Shown: piece by piece, positions 17,901 through 26,399 of the stretch
How positions within the stretch are numbered: the stretch's first letter is position 1
Layout of the letters: every line of letters begins with the position of its first letter
Assembly (NCBI GenBank): GCA_001839685.1
Contig: MLAK01001022.1
Span: 11,474-38,179 of the forward strand
DNA: 26,706 nt
From: Tritrichomonas foetus
Lineage: Eukaryota > Parabasalia > Tritrichomonadida > Tritrichomonadidae
Direction: 5' to 3'
Position numbers and translations under genes: made by a program
The notes under the pieces: model-generated
The model's input: only the letters and a program-made list of their open reading frames with translations
Told to the model about the DNA's origin: nothing
The model's database searches: none

Positions 17901-18940
17901 TCACTAAATCTGGTCATATTGATGTAAAAATTACCTATAAAGCAGATGACACCGTTAAAATTAAAGTGAAAGATACTGGAATTGGAATGAGTGATGAAAC
18001 AATTGCGCAACTCTTCCAAACTTTCCAAATGGGCGACTCAAGTGTAACTCGTAGGTATGGAGGGATTGGTGTTGGATTAAGTTTATTAAAGAAGATTTTA
18101 GATTATGTAAAAGGTACAATCTCTTATAAAAGTGAAGTTAATAAAGGTTCAACTTTTGTTTGTGAAGTTCATTATGAATCAATTTATGAAAATTATGTAC
18201 CAAAGCTTCTTTTTGAAAAACATTATCAAGTTTATTTCGAATGTAAATCAAATGAAATAAAACGGCTTGTTGAACGTCATACAAGTGTTTTTGGCTTTGT
18301 TTTAATTACAAATGAAAAAGATATCGACATAACTAAGCTAAAACTTGTTGTTGGAGGAGAAAACATTTTAGAAACAGTTTTAAGCCTACAAGAAAAGTGT
18401 CCTGATGCTTTTTATGTTATTGTTGTGAATGATTTAACACATGTTTCTCAGAAAAAAGGAATTACTTATTTAAAAAGGCCCGTTCCTGTTCGATCACTTT
18501 ATGATTTACTGAAAAATGCACTTTTAGGTAAGAATTTGACTCAAAAAGAAGAAGTTCAATTAAAGAAAGGAATGTCAATTTTATCTGCAAATGCAAATTT
18601 AACAAATCAGCTTGTTCTTAAGAAAATGATTGAAAGATTTTCATGTAATATGACACCTGCAAGTAATGGATTTGAAGCTGTTGAACAACTTCAAAATCAC
18701 CAGTTTAATTTGCTTATTGCTGATCGTCACATGCCAATTTTTGATGGACATTCACTCGTCAAGCGTGTCAGAGAAATGGGTGATAAAATATCACAAATTC
18801 CAATTGTATTAACTTACACTGATGAAGATGATATTTCTGGAATTGATGCTGATGTGATCCTGAAAAAGCCAATTACAGTAGCAAACTTGAAGAGGGCGAT
18901 TTCAGAAGCATTAATCAAAAGAAATGTTCAAATACCATGA
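14945..18940 (+). CDS. membrane hybrid histidine kinase
   Basis: This 1331-aa protein has a hydrophobic signal sequence at 1-17, a short luminal or extracellular segment, one membrane segment at about 105-128, then a large cytosolic part. Residues about 270-430 may be GAF-like (weak). Two PAS-like folds follow at about 614-716 and 732-840. HisKA spans about 855-925, with phospho-acceptor His865 in MTHEIKTPLNG. HATPase spans about 965-1080, with the N box at N982, DTGIGM at 1010 and GGIGVGLSL. Residues about 1084-1193 look like a receiver with no acceptor Asp, ending in LKRPVPVRSLYDLL. The last receiver (about 1209-1325) has the acceptor Asp1260 in ADRHMPIFDG, the Thr, and Lys1308 before Pro, but the acidic Mg-binding pair is N1216-A1217. 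It is probably a His-Asp phosphorelay sensor; the signal is unknown. No Hpt partner is in the window. Confidence 0.93.
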   Translation: MLLPLLLSFVTPSCLVCKKDTSEEIQDQRSNIVSIQTKSDIARNYANFFQKINFTIFFGDYDGADYIVIDESVDNFCEDGYKVDDTITKYISIPPPGKNFDSSFGFVKLAFFLLVILGLLILLYFLYIRNNYSQYLYDAKFHVKPLNHNKLQKCKYESEKTNSHNKNTSQICGSIQTEDTLQTLRAYQVPFSGFVIQFDWTEIIKTLPRISFSIPIMIRNDEYEESISQNAEFDADNNVINFSFEDAKLQMKPKNGNFLELGHYTDHFYLLNSIYYNFFCEFTKTSRSIKDIKKIIVSYADRLDIDGCCYYIIYKNEIYPFVECCPNEELLQQIYNFAKEIMKNNENKPLISTFMNYKYFRIDCSMSTFGNRGFIMLSAKNNHKFIVRSTERNFERLVVAVLPSYLLTFLPFTEKQNFEVLSKLVNDQRKMVFATVSEDLSLTSASIGGINHETIKSIINSLRSPDRQKWNSLFENKSSGVMTVNNFTSIIYQKYFSPLYQKPFVSFLVTSSFHTKNPIIELATIMNVQFFRRDYSIIGFSKLFNHYKLKNMVEIVPPSALEAGVNTFVQILLKGKTKLGYLYFFNNPNSAIHGFLAPAFDDNFTSCLNLLKINGGADFSVWLIDCDHFSPLWMVISQPSQAAENAHNIKDIVNLCHPEDAKVFQSSLDHILSVSSINITMEARMRINETDYEYYQINMSRRNTQFMVISILNIDEWKKNIGLLQDVDQSLNLALYYGQIIFWLFEDTSSPPRIYTNAPISQNHVIFNWTTIAHNVPGEFYDDFKNSLIHTLETNQQMCFESPMIFDTLRWYSVYGVSMRQEGEIIGLCFDITALKEAENEVKYQKEMQEEATKAKNRFLANMTHEIKTPLNGICGLIELLQTSLLNHEQTEMVATIRSAFEKLLELLNDTLDLQRIEQKKYFPQSVIFDPLVELSGAIAFTHRFAQNNDIPIVTFTDPKLPLLLKGDPTIFSKILYILLSNACKFTKSGHIDVKITYKADDTVKIKVKDTGIGMSDETIAQLFQTFQMGDSSVTRRYGGIGVGLSLLKKILDYVKGTISYKSEVNKGSTFVCEVHYESIYENYVPKLLFEKHYQVYFECKSNEIKRLVERHTSVFGFVLITNEKDIDITKLKLVVGGENILETVLSLQEKCPDAFYVIVVNDLTHVSQKKGITYLKRPVPVRSLYDLLKNALLGKNLTQKEEVQLKKGMSILSANANLTNQLVLKKMIERFSCNMTPASNGFEAVEQLQNHQFNLLIADRHMPIFDGHSLVKRVREMGDKISQIPIVLTYTDEDDISGIDADVILKKPITVANLKRAISEALIKRNVQIP

Positions 18941-19202
18941 AATTGTGTGAAATGAATTTCATGATATTGCATTACAATCATATTATTATGATTATATTTT
19001 TATTATATTACTTTTATATTATATTTGATAGTACATATTAATGTATACAGAGTATTTATTGTTTTTTTATAAACTATTTGCGATTTTTTTCTTCCTTTTT
19101 GTTAATAAGTGTTTTACTTTATGATTAATTTCTTGGCTATAGATCAATGATTTTTCTTTTTTATTTAATTTCGTTGGAGCGAAAATATCGTTTTGTCCAT
19201 AT

Positions 19203-19238
19203 ACTTTTTGTGAAACGATACAGATACTAACAAAAAGT
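19203..19238. repeat. inverted repeat ACTTTTTGT / ACAAAAAGT
   Basis: Perfect 9-bp arms at 19203-19211 and 19230-19238 with an 18-bp loop. The arms contain the same ACTTTTT core found upstream of the kinase. GTGAAACG follows the left arm, as it also does near 14382. Confidence 0.7.
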
Positions 19239-19278
19239 TTGGATTTTTAAAAGATGATCGGAGTCGCAATTGTATGTA

Positions 19279-19313
19279 TATATGGTCTAATGATGACTGC
19301 AATTGACCATATA
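19279..19313. repeat. inverted repeat TATATGGTC / GACCATATA
   Basis: Perfect 9-bp arms at 19279-19287 and 19305-19313 with a 17-bp loop, about 110 bp before the Sec23/24-like start. It could be a hairpin in RNA or a binding site; function unknown. Confidence 0.7.
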
Positions 19314-19421
19314 ATAATAGAAATATTTTAATTGTTCGGTGAATTTTTTCAATTCATTTGAATAAATATAAACATAAAAAGTGAGATAGACTTCCATCAA
19401 AATCTTTTTTCATCCATCAAG

Positions 19422-21206
19422 ATGGAATGCACAATGAATTTTGATTCGCATGTATTCCCACCCGAAATTTATGACACAATTCCATCCGATTTCATTCGAA
19501 TTCCAGCCTATTCAATGCCGAGTACAACAGCAACAGATGTCGCTCAACAATTTTCATCTTTTATCGCTTTGAAAATATTGGCAAAAAATGTAACAGTTCC
19601 TATAATCAATTGCAGGAGAGGGGATTTGCCTCGTTGTGGAACATGCAAAGCCTATCTTTCGCCATTTGTTGTTGTCAATCGAGAATATCACAGTTGGCGT
19701 TGCCCACTTTGCGGCCATTTAAATTCAACAATTATGTTCACTTCGATTTGGGATATGACTCAGAAATTCGATCGGCCGGAATTACAAAATTTAGTATACG
19801 ATATTTTACCACCAACAAACTACTGCTATATTAATGGGAAACATAGAGTATTTTTATTTGTCGTCGACGAGTGGCTTCTTTCACGGAAATCAAAATCATA
19901 TCAAATTATGATTGATCAGCTTGAAGCGGTTAAAAAAGTGATAAAAAAAGATGATTATATAGGACTCATTACATATTCATCATCTGTCACTCTTGTTGAC
20001 TTAAATTCATCAAAATCTCAGAGTTTTATGGATTTTGAGCCGGAACTTTTTCTGAAGAACGATAGCTTTTTTGTGACGGCTGAAATTGGATTTGAAAATT
20101 TAATCAAAACAATAAAATCATTTGGTCATACAAAAGAATTTCAAAGAACTCTTACTTTTACTGCTTTAGAATGGGCTTGCCATGTAATGCGAAAATTCGG
20201 AGGTAGATTACTATTATTTTCTTCAGGTCGAGTCAGAGAAGATGATGAGACACAAGCAATACGTAACAGTGATGCTGCAAATGTTTATTCAGACATTAAC
20301 ATATTTAAAACGATTAGAAATCGTTCAATTTCTATAAGTTTGTTTAAATCAAGTCCGATTCGACAAATTGAGAATTGGGCATTCAACACTGGTGGAATTG
20401 TATGCCCATTTGGTCAGACATCGTCACTTTGTGGTTTATTTTCAGTTGATTCTGTTTGGGATTGTTCAATGTCATTTCGAACTTCAACAAATGTGAAAAA
20501 TCTAGCAATTTATGGAAATTGCAGTCTTTTAGATAATGGCGTTTTCGTCTTTCCAATTGCAACTTCGGAACAATCTTATATTTTCGAATTAGAAACAATT
20601 GTGCCATCCATTGGTTCTTCTGATCCACTTCAACAAGGTGGAGTCAACCAAGATTTTCATTTCCAATTCGCTTTGAGATTTACTGATGATAATGGAATGA
20701 GAAAATTAAGAATAATTAATGGGAAAATGCCATTTACTGATATTATTCGATTTCCGATTGATGAAGCTGCAATTTCTTTGTTTTTAATGAGAAAAAGATT
20801 CGCTGAATCACGTGAATTGATTTTTAATTCGCGCGTTGAATTAAGTAAAAACTTATTAACACCAAACACAAAACTTCCACAATTGATTTATGGTGGAACA
20901 ATCAGTGATTCGCCTTTTTTAAATGATGTAACAGTCGAAAGATTTGCAATGTCGATTCTAAAGACAACTGTGGACTTTGGTAATGATCGAAAACTTTCTG
21001 TGGTTTGGACATCGAGTATGATTATCCTATTTCCACAACCCACAGCCCAAGAAATGGAAGCAATTGCTAATGCAACTCATCAAATGGGAATTTCACCGAT
21101 GCCATTCTTCTCACCAAAAAATGAGAGTGAATTTGAGTCGATGGTGGATGATGATATTGAAGCAAAAAGATGGTATTCAGAAGTTACTGGTTATATCCAG
21201 AAATAG
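19422..21206 (+). CDS. Sec23/Sec24-like COPII coat protein, short
   Basis: This is a 594-aa protein with the Sec23/Sec24 order of domains. A zinc finger has Cys72, Cys75, Cys94 and Cys97 (RCGTCKAYLSPF then WRCPLCGHLN), closest in wording to Sec24. A von Willebrand-like trunk runs from about 140 to 350, including RVFLFVVDEW and the GGRLLLFSSG strand. A beta-barrel segment has FHFQFALRFTDDNGMRKLRI at about 415-434, and the start of the helical domain follows. These proteins form the inner COPII coat at ER exit sites; Sec24 binds cargo and Sec23 is the Sar1 GAP. Sec23 is usually about 770 aa and Sec24 900 or more. Here the C-terminal helical and gelsolin-like parts are reduced and hard to recognise. 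It may be a lineage-specific paralogue rather than the core subunit. The start is the first ATG after TTTTTTCATCCATCAAG, a partial initiator. Confidence 0.8.
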   Translation: MECTMNFDSHVFPPEIYDTIPSDFIRIPAYSMPSTTATDVAQQFSSFIALKILAKNVTVPIINCRRGDLPRCGTCKAYLSPFVVVNREYHSWRCPLCGHLNSTIMFTSIWDMTQKFDRPELQNLVYDILPPTNYCYINGKHRVFLFVVDEWLLSRKSKSYQIMIDQLEAVKKVIKKDDYIGLITYSSSVTLVDLNSSKSQSFMDFEPELFLKNDSFFVTAEIGFENLIKTIKSFGHTKEFQRTLTFTALEWACHVMRKFGGRLLLFSSGRVREDDETQAIRNSDAANVYSDINIFKTIRNRSISISLFKSSPIRQIENWAFNTGGIVCPFGQTSSLCGLFSVDSVWDCSMSFRTSTNVKNLAIYGNCSLLDNGVFVFPIATSEQSYIFELETIVPSIGSSDPLQQGGVNQDFHFQFALRFTDDNGMRKLRIINGKMPFTDIIRFPIDEAAISLFLMRKRFAESRELIFNSRVELSKNLLTPNTKLPQLIYGGTISDSPFLNDVTVERFAMSILKTTVDFGNDRKLSVVWTSSMIILFPQPTAQEMEAIANATHQMGISPMPFFSPKNESEFESMVDDDIEAKRWYSEVTGYIQK

Positions 21207-21441
21207 ATTTTGTTTGTTTTATAAAATATTATACTAGTTCATTCTCACACATTTATTATATTATTCCATTTTTAACTTTTTTTTTAAATATATTTTCATG
21301 CTACTTAGCCAGTGAATTAGTCACAGGAATGAAGCCCTTCATTTGTTGTCCATCACGTAATTAGTTAAATGAAACAGAAAAAAAAGTAGAATTTAAAAAC
21401 AAATTTGTTTACAAACAAAAAGAAGGGAATATATATATAAA

Positions 21442-22800
21442 TCAGTGCCTTCCATTATGAGAACACTTCTTACCTCTATTTCCTCCCTGTTGTCCTGCTC
21501 CTCCAGTGTTTCCAGAACCTCCCTGTCCAGACGATGATAAACCACCACTTCCACTATTTCCAGAATTATTATTGTTATTATTATTATTGTTATTGTTTGC
21601 TTGCATTTTTTGAATATTTTGTTTTACAACACTTTGATAGAGTGATTTGTCATCCATCATGAGTAAATCTTCCATACAGAGATCAGCCTCACCAAGGAGA
21701 AGCCAAAACGAGGCCCTCATACGAAGTGCTTTATCTGTTCGTTTTATTGATATAGAAAGTGTGCAATCATTTAAAGCATCCTCCATTTTTTCAATATGAT
21801 AAAGTGCGAAAGCACGATGGAGATACATTTCTGTATCATTTGGTGATTTTGAAAGTGCCTCAGTTGCCAGAGCCACCGCTTCACTCCATTTGGACTTAGA
21901 AATAAGTGATAAAACATCACTTGACTCTCTGGACTTAACGGGAGTTCTTGATCTCGCTTTGCTGTTTTTCGATCGATTTTTCATTGAAAAGTTGATTGGT
22001 AAAGGTTTTTGATCGTTGGTGATCCCATGAAAGCCTTCACCAACCGGTAGTAATGGTGGAAGCTTAGTTCTGATGCTGTTGAATGTCTGGGTGATGCCCA
22101 AAATTCGATCCTGAAAGTGGAAGAAATTTGTATGAAACTGAAATGATGGAATGATATGAACTCTTTTTTGAAGCATGTTTTTAAGTGTGAAAACATCTGG
22201 AACACTTATATCTAGCAGCGGTGTTGGATAGTTACCTTTTTTACTCAAAAGGAAGATCTCATCAAGGACATGGTTGTAATGCGGAAAATCAAAAATACTT
22301 TGAACAAAATTTTCTTCAATGTATTGAAAGAAATTGAATTCATTTGCATCGTCATCACATATAATTGCAGAAATAAAGGCGTAAAGTGGCAAAATTCCTG
22401 AATACTGAAGATGAGATTGTATCTTTGCCATTAACGAAACAACCGGCTCGTATTCGCGTCTCCGCAGGTGGCCACCAACTTGCTTGGTGAAAATTATTTT
22501 GCGCTGTTCGTCGGAATTGTTAGGATAAGAGACATTTGCGATATCCTGTTCTGTTTCCAAATACGGCTGCGGAATGTAGTCTCGGAGAGTTATTGGGTCT
22601 TCGACTTTAAATCGTGCTCGAATTTGCTCCGATATGGGGTTTCCCACTTCGAAATAGCTCACGCTTTCGAAACTGATGAGGCTTGCTTGAGAATAAGAGA
22701 GAGTCGGTCTTTCATCGGCGAGTTTGAAATTGATGGGACTGAAGGTTTTTAAAGGCGGTGGAAACTGAAGCTTATTGAATTGTTCAACTTCGCTTTTCAT
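21442..22800 (-). CDS. TPR protein with poly-Asn and Gly/Ser-rich tail
   Basis: This is a 452-aa protein. Residues 1-260 are a mixed, non-repetitive region with no recognised domain. A basic Ser/Arg/Lys stretch follows at about 272-293 and could be a nuclear or phosphorylation-controlled linker. Tetratricopeptide repeats span about 294-385, the clearest at about 324-357 (EMYLHRAFALYHIEKMEDAL). TPRs bind other proteins, often peptide tails of chaperones. After Asn402-412 (11 Asn) comes a Gly/Ser/Gln-rich tail ending KKCSHNGRH. Specific function is not known. It converges with the Sec23/24-like gene across 235 bp of AT-rich spacer. Confidence 0.75.
   Translation of the reverse strand: MKSEVEQFNKLQFPPPLKTFSPINFKLADERPTLSYSQASLISFESVSYFEVGNPISEQIRARFKVEDPITLRDYIPQPYLETEQDIANVSYPNNSDEQRKIIFTKQVGGHLRRREYEPVVSLMAKIQSHLQYSGILPLYAFISAIICDDDANEFNFFQYIEENFVQSIFDFPHYNHVLDEIFLLSKKGNYPTPLLDISVPDVFTLKNMLQKRVHIIPSFQFHTNFFHFQDRILGITQTFNSIRTKLPPLLPVGEGFHGITNDQKPLPINFSMKNRSKNSKARSRTPVKSRESSDVLSLISKSKWSEAVALATEALSKSPNDTEMYLHRAFALYHIEKMEDALNDCTLSISIKRTDKALRMRASFWLLLGEADLCMEDLLMMDDKSLYQSVVKQNIQKMQANNNNNNNNNNNSGNSGSGGLSSSGQGGSGNTGGAGQQGGNRGKKCSHNGRH
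21565..21597 (-). repeat. trinucleotide repeat encoding poly-Asn
   Basis: Eleven Asn codons (AAT with some AAC) in a row in the TPR gene. It is prone to length variation. Confidence 0.9.
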
Positions 22801-23163
22801 AATATGGAGGAAATTTTAGGTTAACAATTTTTTAGTTAACTATATTAAAAAATTTAGCAAACAAAAATATCTGTCAATAAGTGGTGTTATTTAACTAATA
22901 TTGAAATGGATATCTATAAGAGAATTTGATAGACTTTAATTTCTTGATAGATTCTGTTTTTTTCTAGAAATTGCATTTTTTGATAAAACTAAAAAAGAAT
23001 CTGGTCAAACTTAGAGTATTCACAAATCATATTGAATACTTATCTAAATAATTTGCTATTTGTTTATTAACTTTATTTGTTTATTTGGCGTAAAAAAAAA
23101 AATAAAAATAAAAAAACAAGTTCGCAAGTAGGTCGAATTTTAATAACAGCAATTAATGCAAAT
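22801..23163. other. spacer, no gene seen
   Basis: This 363-bp AT-rich gap between the WDR11-like 3' end and the TPR gene 5' end should contain the TPR promoter. It includes an A-rich run near 23091-23118. No clear initiator or RNA gene was seen. Confidence 0.6.
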
Positions 23164-25839
23164 TTAAATCTTTGTAGAATCAAAATAAATATGATTATTT
23201 TCTTCTTTCATTGCATTAAAGATTTTGGCAGGGAATAAATATCCACCATCACTTAAAACAGAGGCGGCTTTCTTAAATTTATGGCACGCAATCAAAATGC
23301 ATGCTGCATTCTTTTGCATTTTCTTTTTCATTAAAGCATCACTAATTAATTCAGCAAATTCCAAGAAGTCTGAATCACTTAGTCTCAACTTGGCAGCAAT
23401 TACAGCAAAATTAATTTCATTTAATTCTATCAGTTGTTTTGCAGCATCCATATATTTTCTAGTAATCATCATTAAATCAACTGCATCATCAAATTTTTCA
23501 CCTTTTTTCAAAGCTTCAATTGACATCGACAACCGTTCAGGTTGATTTTCTGTGTGTAAAAATGATGATTTAAGTACACTTAAAGTAAATGTTGGTGATT
23601 CTGGTGATTCTGTCACCAATAATTGAAATGCATCTTGAACTTTATCTAAAATAAGAGCAATTCGAACTTTGGCCATTCGAACATCTTCTTTTTTAGTATT
23701 ATCAAGAGCAAGATATAAAGAATTCAAGAATCCTTTAAGATTTTCCCTTTTCATATTCGCACCAAATGCATCTACTGAGAATTGCGAATCATTCAATGCG
23801 CTCAAAAGATCACCAATCAATGTAAAATGAAGAGAATAAGCGGCATTTATCCAATCATTCAACTTCATTTCAGAATTGGTTAAGATTTTCACAAGTGAAT
23901 CTTTTCGTTCATCAATTGAAATGGTTAGAGGAAATCCATCCAATACTGTGGAAATTGGTGGCGCTACAATTTTCATGGTATCTGCAGATAAAGCAGTAAG
24001 TGAGTTTCTTTTTGGTATCTGCACAAGAAGCACTTTTTCATCAAGGGGAAGAATTTTTGTTGCTTTGGTCATATATTGCCCAAATCTCTTTTGTTCAAGA
24101 TTAACTTTGCAAACTGTATTATTTTGATCAATGAAGAAGCATGAATTACCATCAAATGAATTAGTTGCTGAAACTGGAGCTTTTTCCTGTAAAGAAAGAG
24201 AAATTGGTGTATTTCCATCCCAGTCAAAAAGTACAACATTGCCATTATGCATTCCAACTAAAAAAAGATCATTTACAATTGCGCAAACTTGTGGCTTTCC
24301 CCATTTTTCTCCGAAATTAGACAAGCGTGCACTATATATCACTTCAGGCGTATTTAAATCGATTTTAAGCTTCTGTCCTTTATTTTGTTGGTTAATATAC
24401 CAAATTTCTTTTTCATTATTTGTAAAACATAAAATGTCACCTTGGTTCAAAAATAGTGTCCTCAAATGTTTCGCTTCATTATCAACAATTTCATATAAAG
24501 AATGGATTTCGTCAAGAATAAGACATATGAAATGACCATTTTTCGATACAATTACTTTAGCTGGTTTTTCAGAAACGATTTCTACTGATTTTTTCAGGAG
24601 AGATTGAAAACACATTTTAGAATAATCAACAAAAAATACTTTTGCATGATTTTCAAGTAAGCCTGTAATTATCACAGAATTTTTTGAAACAAAATATACT
24701 TTGGAAATTGAAAAATTGTTAATTTTGAAGAATTTTGTTAAAGAACAGCTATTATTGTCAGGTGGTGTGATACAGACGACTCCATTTTCGCATCCAAAAA
24801 TGATAGAATTATCTTTCGAATCATAATCAACTGGTATTGAATTAATTGATCTGGAAATTCGAGTTGCCCATACCTTATTATTCTTAAATTCATATAATTG
24901 CAAAGTATTATCATATCCATGCACATAAAGCTTATTTTTATAAGTTGCAAAACTTAGCATTAGTTCTTTTGTTTGTTTTAAAGGTGATAGATATTTCACG
25001 TACTGTGATTTTCCATGATCGAAGTCTAGATTTACATTTTTAATTAATAAACAATGACTTTTGAATATTATTAGCATGTTATTGTCATTTGACATGTCAG
25101 GAAAGAAAAGTGACTGAATTGATTCTTGTGAATTATTGGTTGTTAAAAGTGGCATGAAACAATCTTTTTCTATTATGTAAATCAAAATAGTTAAATTCAT
25201 AACAAAAATAACAACGCCATCAAAAAATGGAAAGAACTGAACATCCATGACACATTGGGCTTCAACCGAAAAAGTTGACGGTGTTTTTGGTGGGGTGTTT
25301 GGAGTCAAAACTGCAAACTGTCCAGCCACTGAAGCAACAATGATCTGATCATTATTATTCGGATTAACGCGAATGTAATCTGGCGCGAATCCGGCTTTAT
25401 ATGTCCACAATTGTTCCACTTTTTGATAATTGTAAGAGTAGAGCGAAACATCACCATTCGAGGTGCATATGTAAAATTTGGAATTACTTGATGGGCACCA
25501 AGCTGAAGCTGTGACGTGTCCGGATGGTAAAGAAAAAGCGCAAATTTGAGTTCGAGCTGTCATGTTGATGATATATCCGCCTCCATCCTCGCTTGTTACG
25601 AGGAGGTAGAAGGGAATTTCGCCTGACGGGTCAGCACTTTTGCACCATGCTATCGTCGTTATGTCGGAATTAAAAGGCATTGCTCCATGCCAGGGTTCGA
25701 ATTGTTTTCCTGTATCGTAATAAAGAGCTAAAATCGGTCCTGAATAGACGGCAATAACCCCAGTTGACGTGACATCCATTCCATGTCTTTTTTTGGGGTT
25801 CACTTCGGTTAGAAGTTCATGAACAGAGACTGGAAGCAT
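23164..25839 (-). CDS. WDR11-like beta-propeller protein
   Basis: This is an 891-aa protein. Residues about 20-600 are WD40-like blades, weakly conserved. The start resembles WDR11: a DxxxxGVIAVYSG strand, then an ITTIAW blade, then QLWTYKAGFAPDYIRVNP followed by a strand with VAGQFAVL. The C-terminal about 210 residues are alpha-helical and follow the WDR11 pattern closely: a helix like ILDKVQDAFQLLV, KFDDAVDLMMITRKYMDAAK, then FAVIAAKLRLSDSDFLEFAE, and HKFKKAASVLSDGGYLFPAK. WDR11 forms a complex with FAM91A1 and C17orf75 that helps tether AP-1 vesicles at the Golgi. Human WDR11 is about 1220 aa, so this version is compact. The match was made by eye; other propeller-plus-helix coat-type proteins (e.g. 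Vps/IFT class) are the alternative. The stop reads TAAA. The ATG is preceded directly by CCTC. Confidence 0.65.
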   Translation of the reverse strand: MLPVSVHELLTEVNPKKRHGMDVTSTGVIAVYSGPILALYYDTGKQFEPWHGAMPFNSDITTIAWCKSADPSGEIPFYLLVTSEDGGGYIINMTARTQICAFSLPSGHVTASAWCPSSNSKFYICTSNGDVSLYSYNYQKVEQLWTYKAGFAPDYIRVNPNNNDQIIVASVAGQFAVLTPNTPPKTPSTFSVEAQCVMDVQFFPFFDGVVIFVMNLTILIYIIEKDCFMPLLTTNNSQESIQSLFFPDMSNDNNMLIIFKSHCLLIKNVNLDFDHGKSQYVKYLSPLKQTKELMLSFATYKNKLYVHGYDNTLQLYEFKNNKVWATRISRSINSIPVDYDSKDNSIIFGCENGVVCITPPDNNSCSLTKFFKINNFSISKVYFVSKNSVIITGLLENHAKVFFVDYSKMCFQSLLKKSVEIVSEKPAKVIVSKNGHFICLILDEIHSLYEIVDNEAKHLRTLFLNQGDILCFTNNEKEIWYINQQNKGQKLKIDLNTPEVIYSARLSNFGEKWGKPQVCAIVNDLFLVGMHNGNVVLFDWDGNTPISLSLQEKAPVSATNSFDGNSCFFIDQNNTVCKVNLEQKRFGQYMTKATKILPLDEKVLLVQIPKRNSLTALSADTMKIVAPPISTVLDGFPLTISIDERKDSLVKILTNSEMKLNDWINAAYSLHFTLIGDLLSALNDSQFSVDAFGANMKRENLKGFLNSLYLALDNTKKEDVRMAKVRIALILDKVQDAFQLLVTESPESPTFTLSVLKSSFLHTENQPERLSMSIEALKKGEKFDDAVDLMMITRKYMDAAKQLIELNEINFAVIAAKLRLSDSDFLEFAELISDALMKKKMQKNAACILIACHKFKKAASVLSDGGYLFPAKIFNAMKEENNHIYFDSTKI

Positions 25840-26058
25840 GAGGGGAAATAAAAACGATATGTGTAATGTATTGAAAAAGTGAATCTTTCGAATGTCATTT
25901 GTGGGTTTTTTCTATGGTTAAGAAAATATCATTTTTGATTTGTTCAATATCTTTTGATATAGACATTCCTCTAGGTTGTTCAACATATAAATGTTTTTAC
26001 AAAGATGTATAGTTAATGATGCATCATGTTTTGCGGTGCGATTTTCTTTTTTTATATT

Positions 26059-26229
26059 TTATCTTTGGACGTCTCGATTTAACATGATATTTATCACAAC
26101 AACCTGAAAATATTCTAAAATTTCATTATTATTATTAGAGACAATGTGATTCTCTTCTTTCTTGAATTGATTAATCTTCTTCATTATTTGTGAATTTGGA
26201 TGTTTTGGGATTTTCTGATATTTCATCAT
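26059..26229 (-). CDS. possible small ORF, 56 aa, unrecognised
   Basis: This runs from ATG to TAA on the minus strand, starting MMKYQKIPKHPNSQIMKKIN. It is Lys/Asn-rich in the first half and more hydrophobic near the end (YFQVVVINIML). No family or initiator is seen. It lies upstream of the WDR11-like gene in the same direction. It could be a chance ORF. Confidence 0.2.
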   Translation of the reverse strand: MMKYQKIPKHPNSQIMKKINQFKKEENHIVSNNNNEILEYFQVVVINIMLNRDVQR

Positions 26230-26399
26230 CAGTAATTATATGATGTATATATAATTCCAATAAATTATATCGAGCATTGTTTCGAGGTAAGAAAATTATA
26301 ATGAAGAGCATTGTGGATATCACGTGGAACAAGTTCACCATTTTTATATATAAGACCTAAATATATTCATACAGAAAAAACTCTAGAAAAAGAATTAGA

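Larger units (their letters stand above)
18941..19421. other. spacer with two inverted repeats
   Basis: This 481-bp AT-rich gap lies between the kinase and the Sec23/24-like gene, both on the plus strand. It holds two 9-bp inverted repeats (listed separately) and an AAAAAGT at 19376-19382, 40-46 nt before the next start. No gene was seen. Confidence 0.6.

Noticed and set aside
17684..18028. 114-codon minus-strand ORF inside the kinase
   Set aside because: It lies opposite the conserved HATPase domain, whose motifs fix the coding strand.
24131..24535. 134-codon plus-strand ORF inside the WDR11-like gene
   Set aside because: It is antisense to a continuous 891-codon frame with family resemblance. 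It has no recognisable domain.
274..25839. Operon or functional gene cluster of trafficking genes
   Set aside because: Genes lie on both strands with separate promoters, and the functions are common housekeeping. Clustering is most likely chance.
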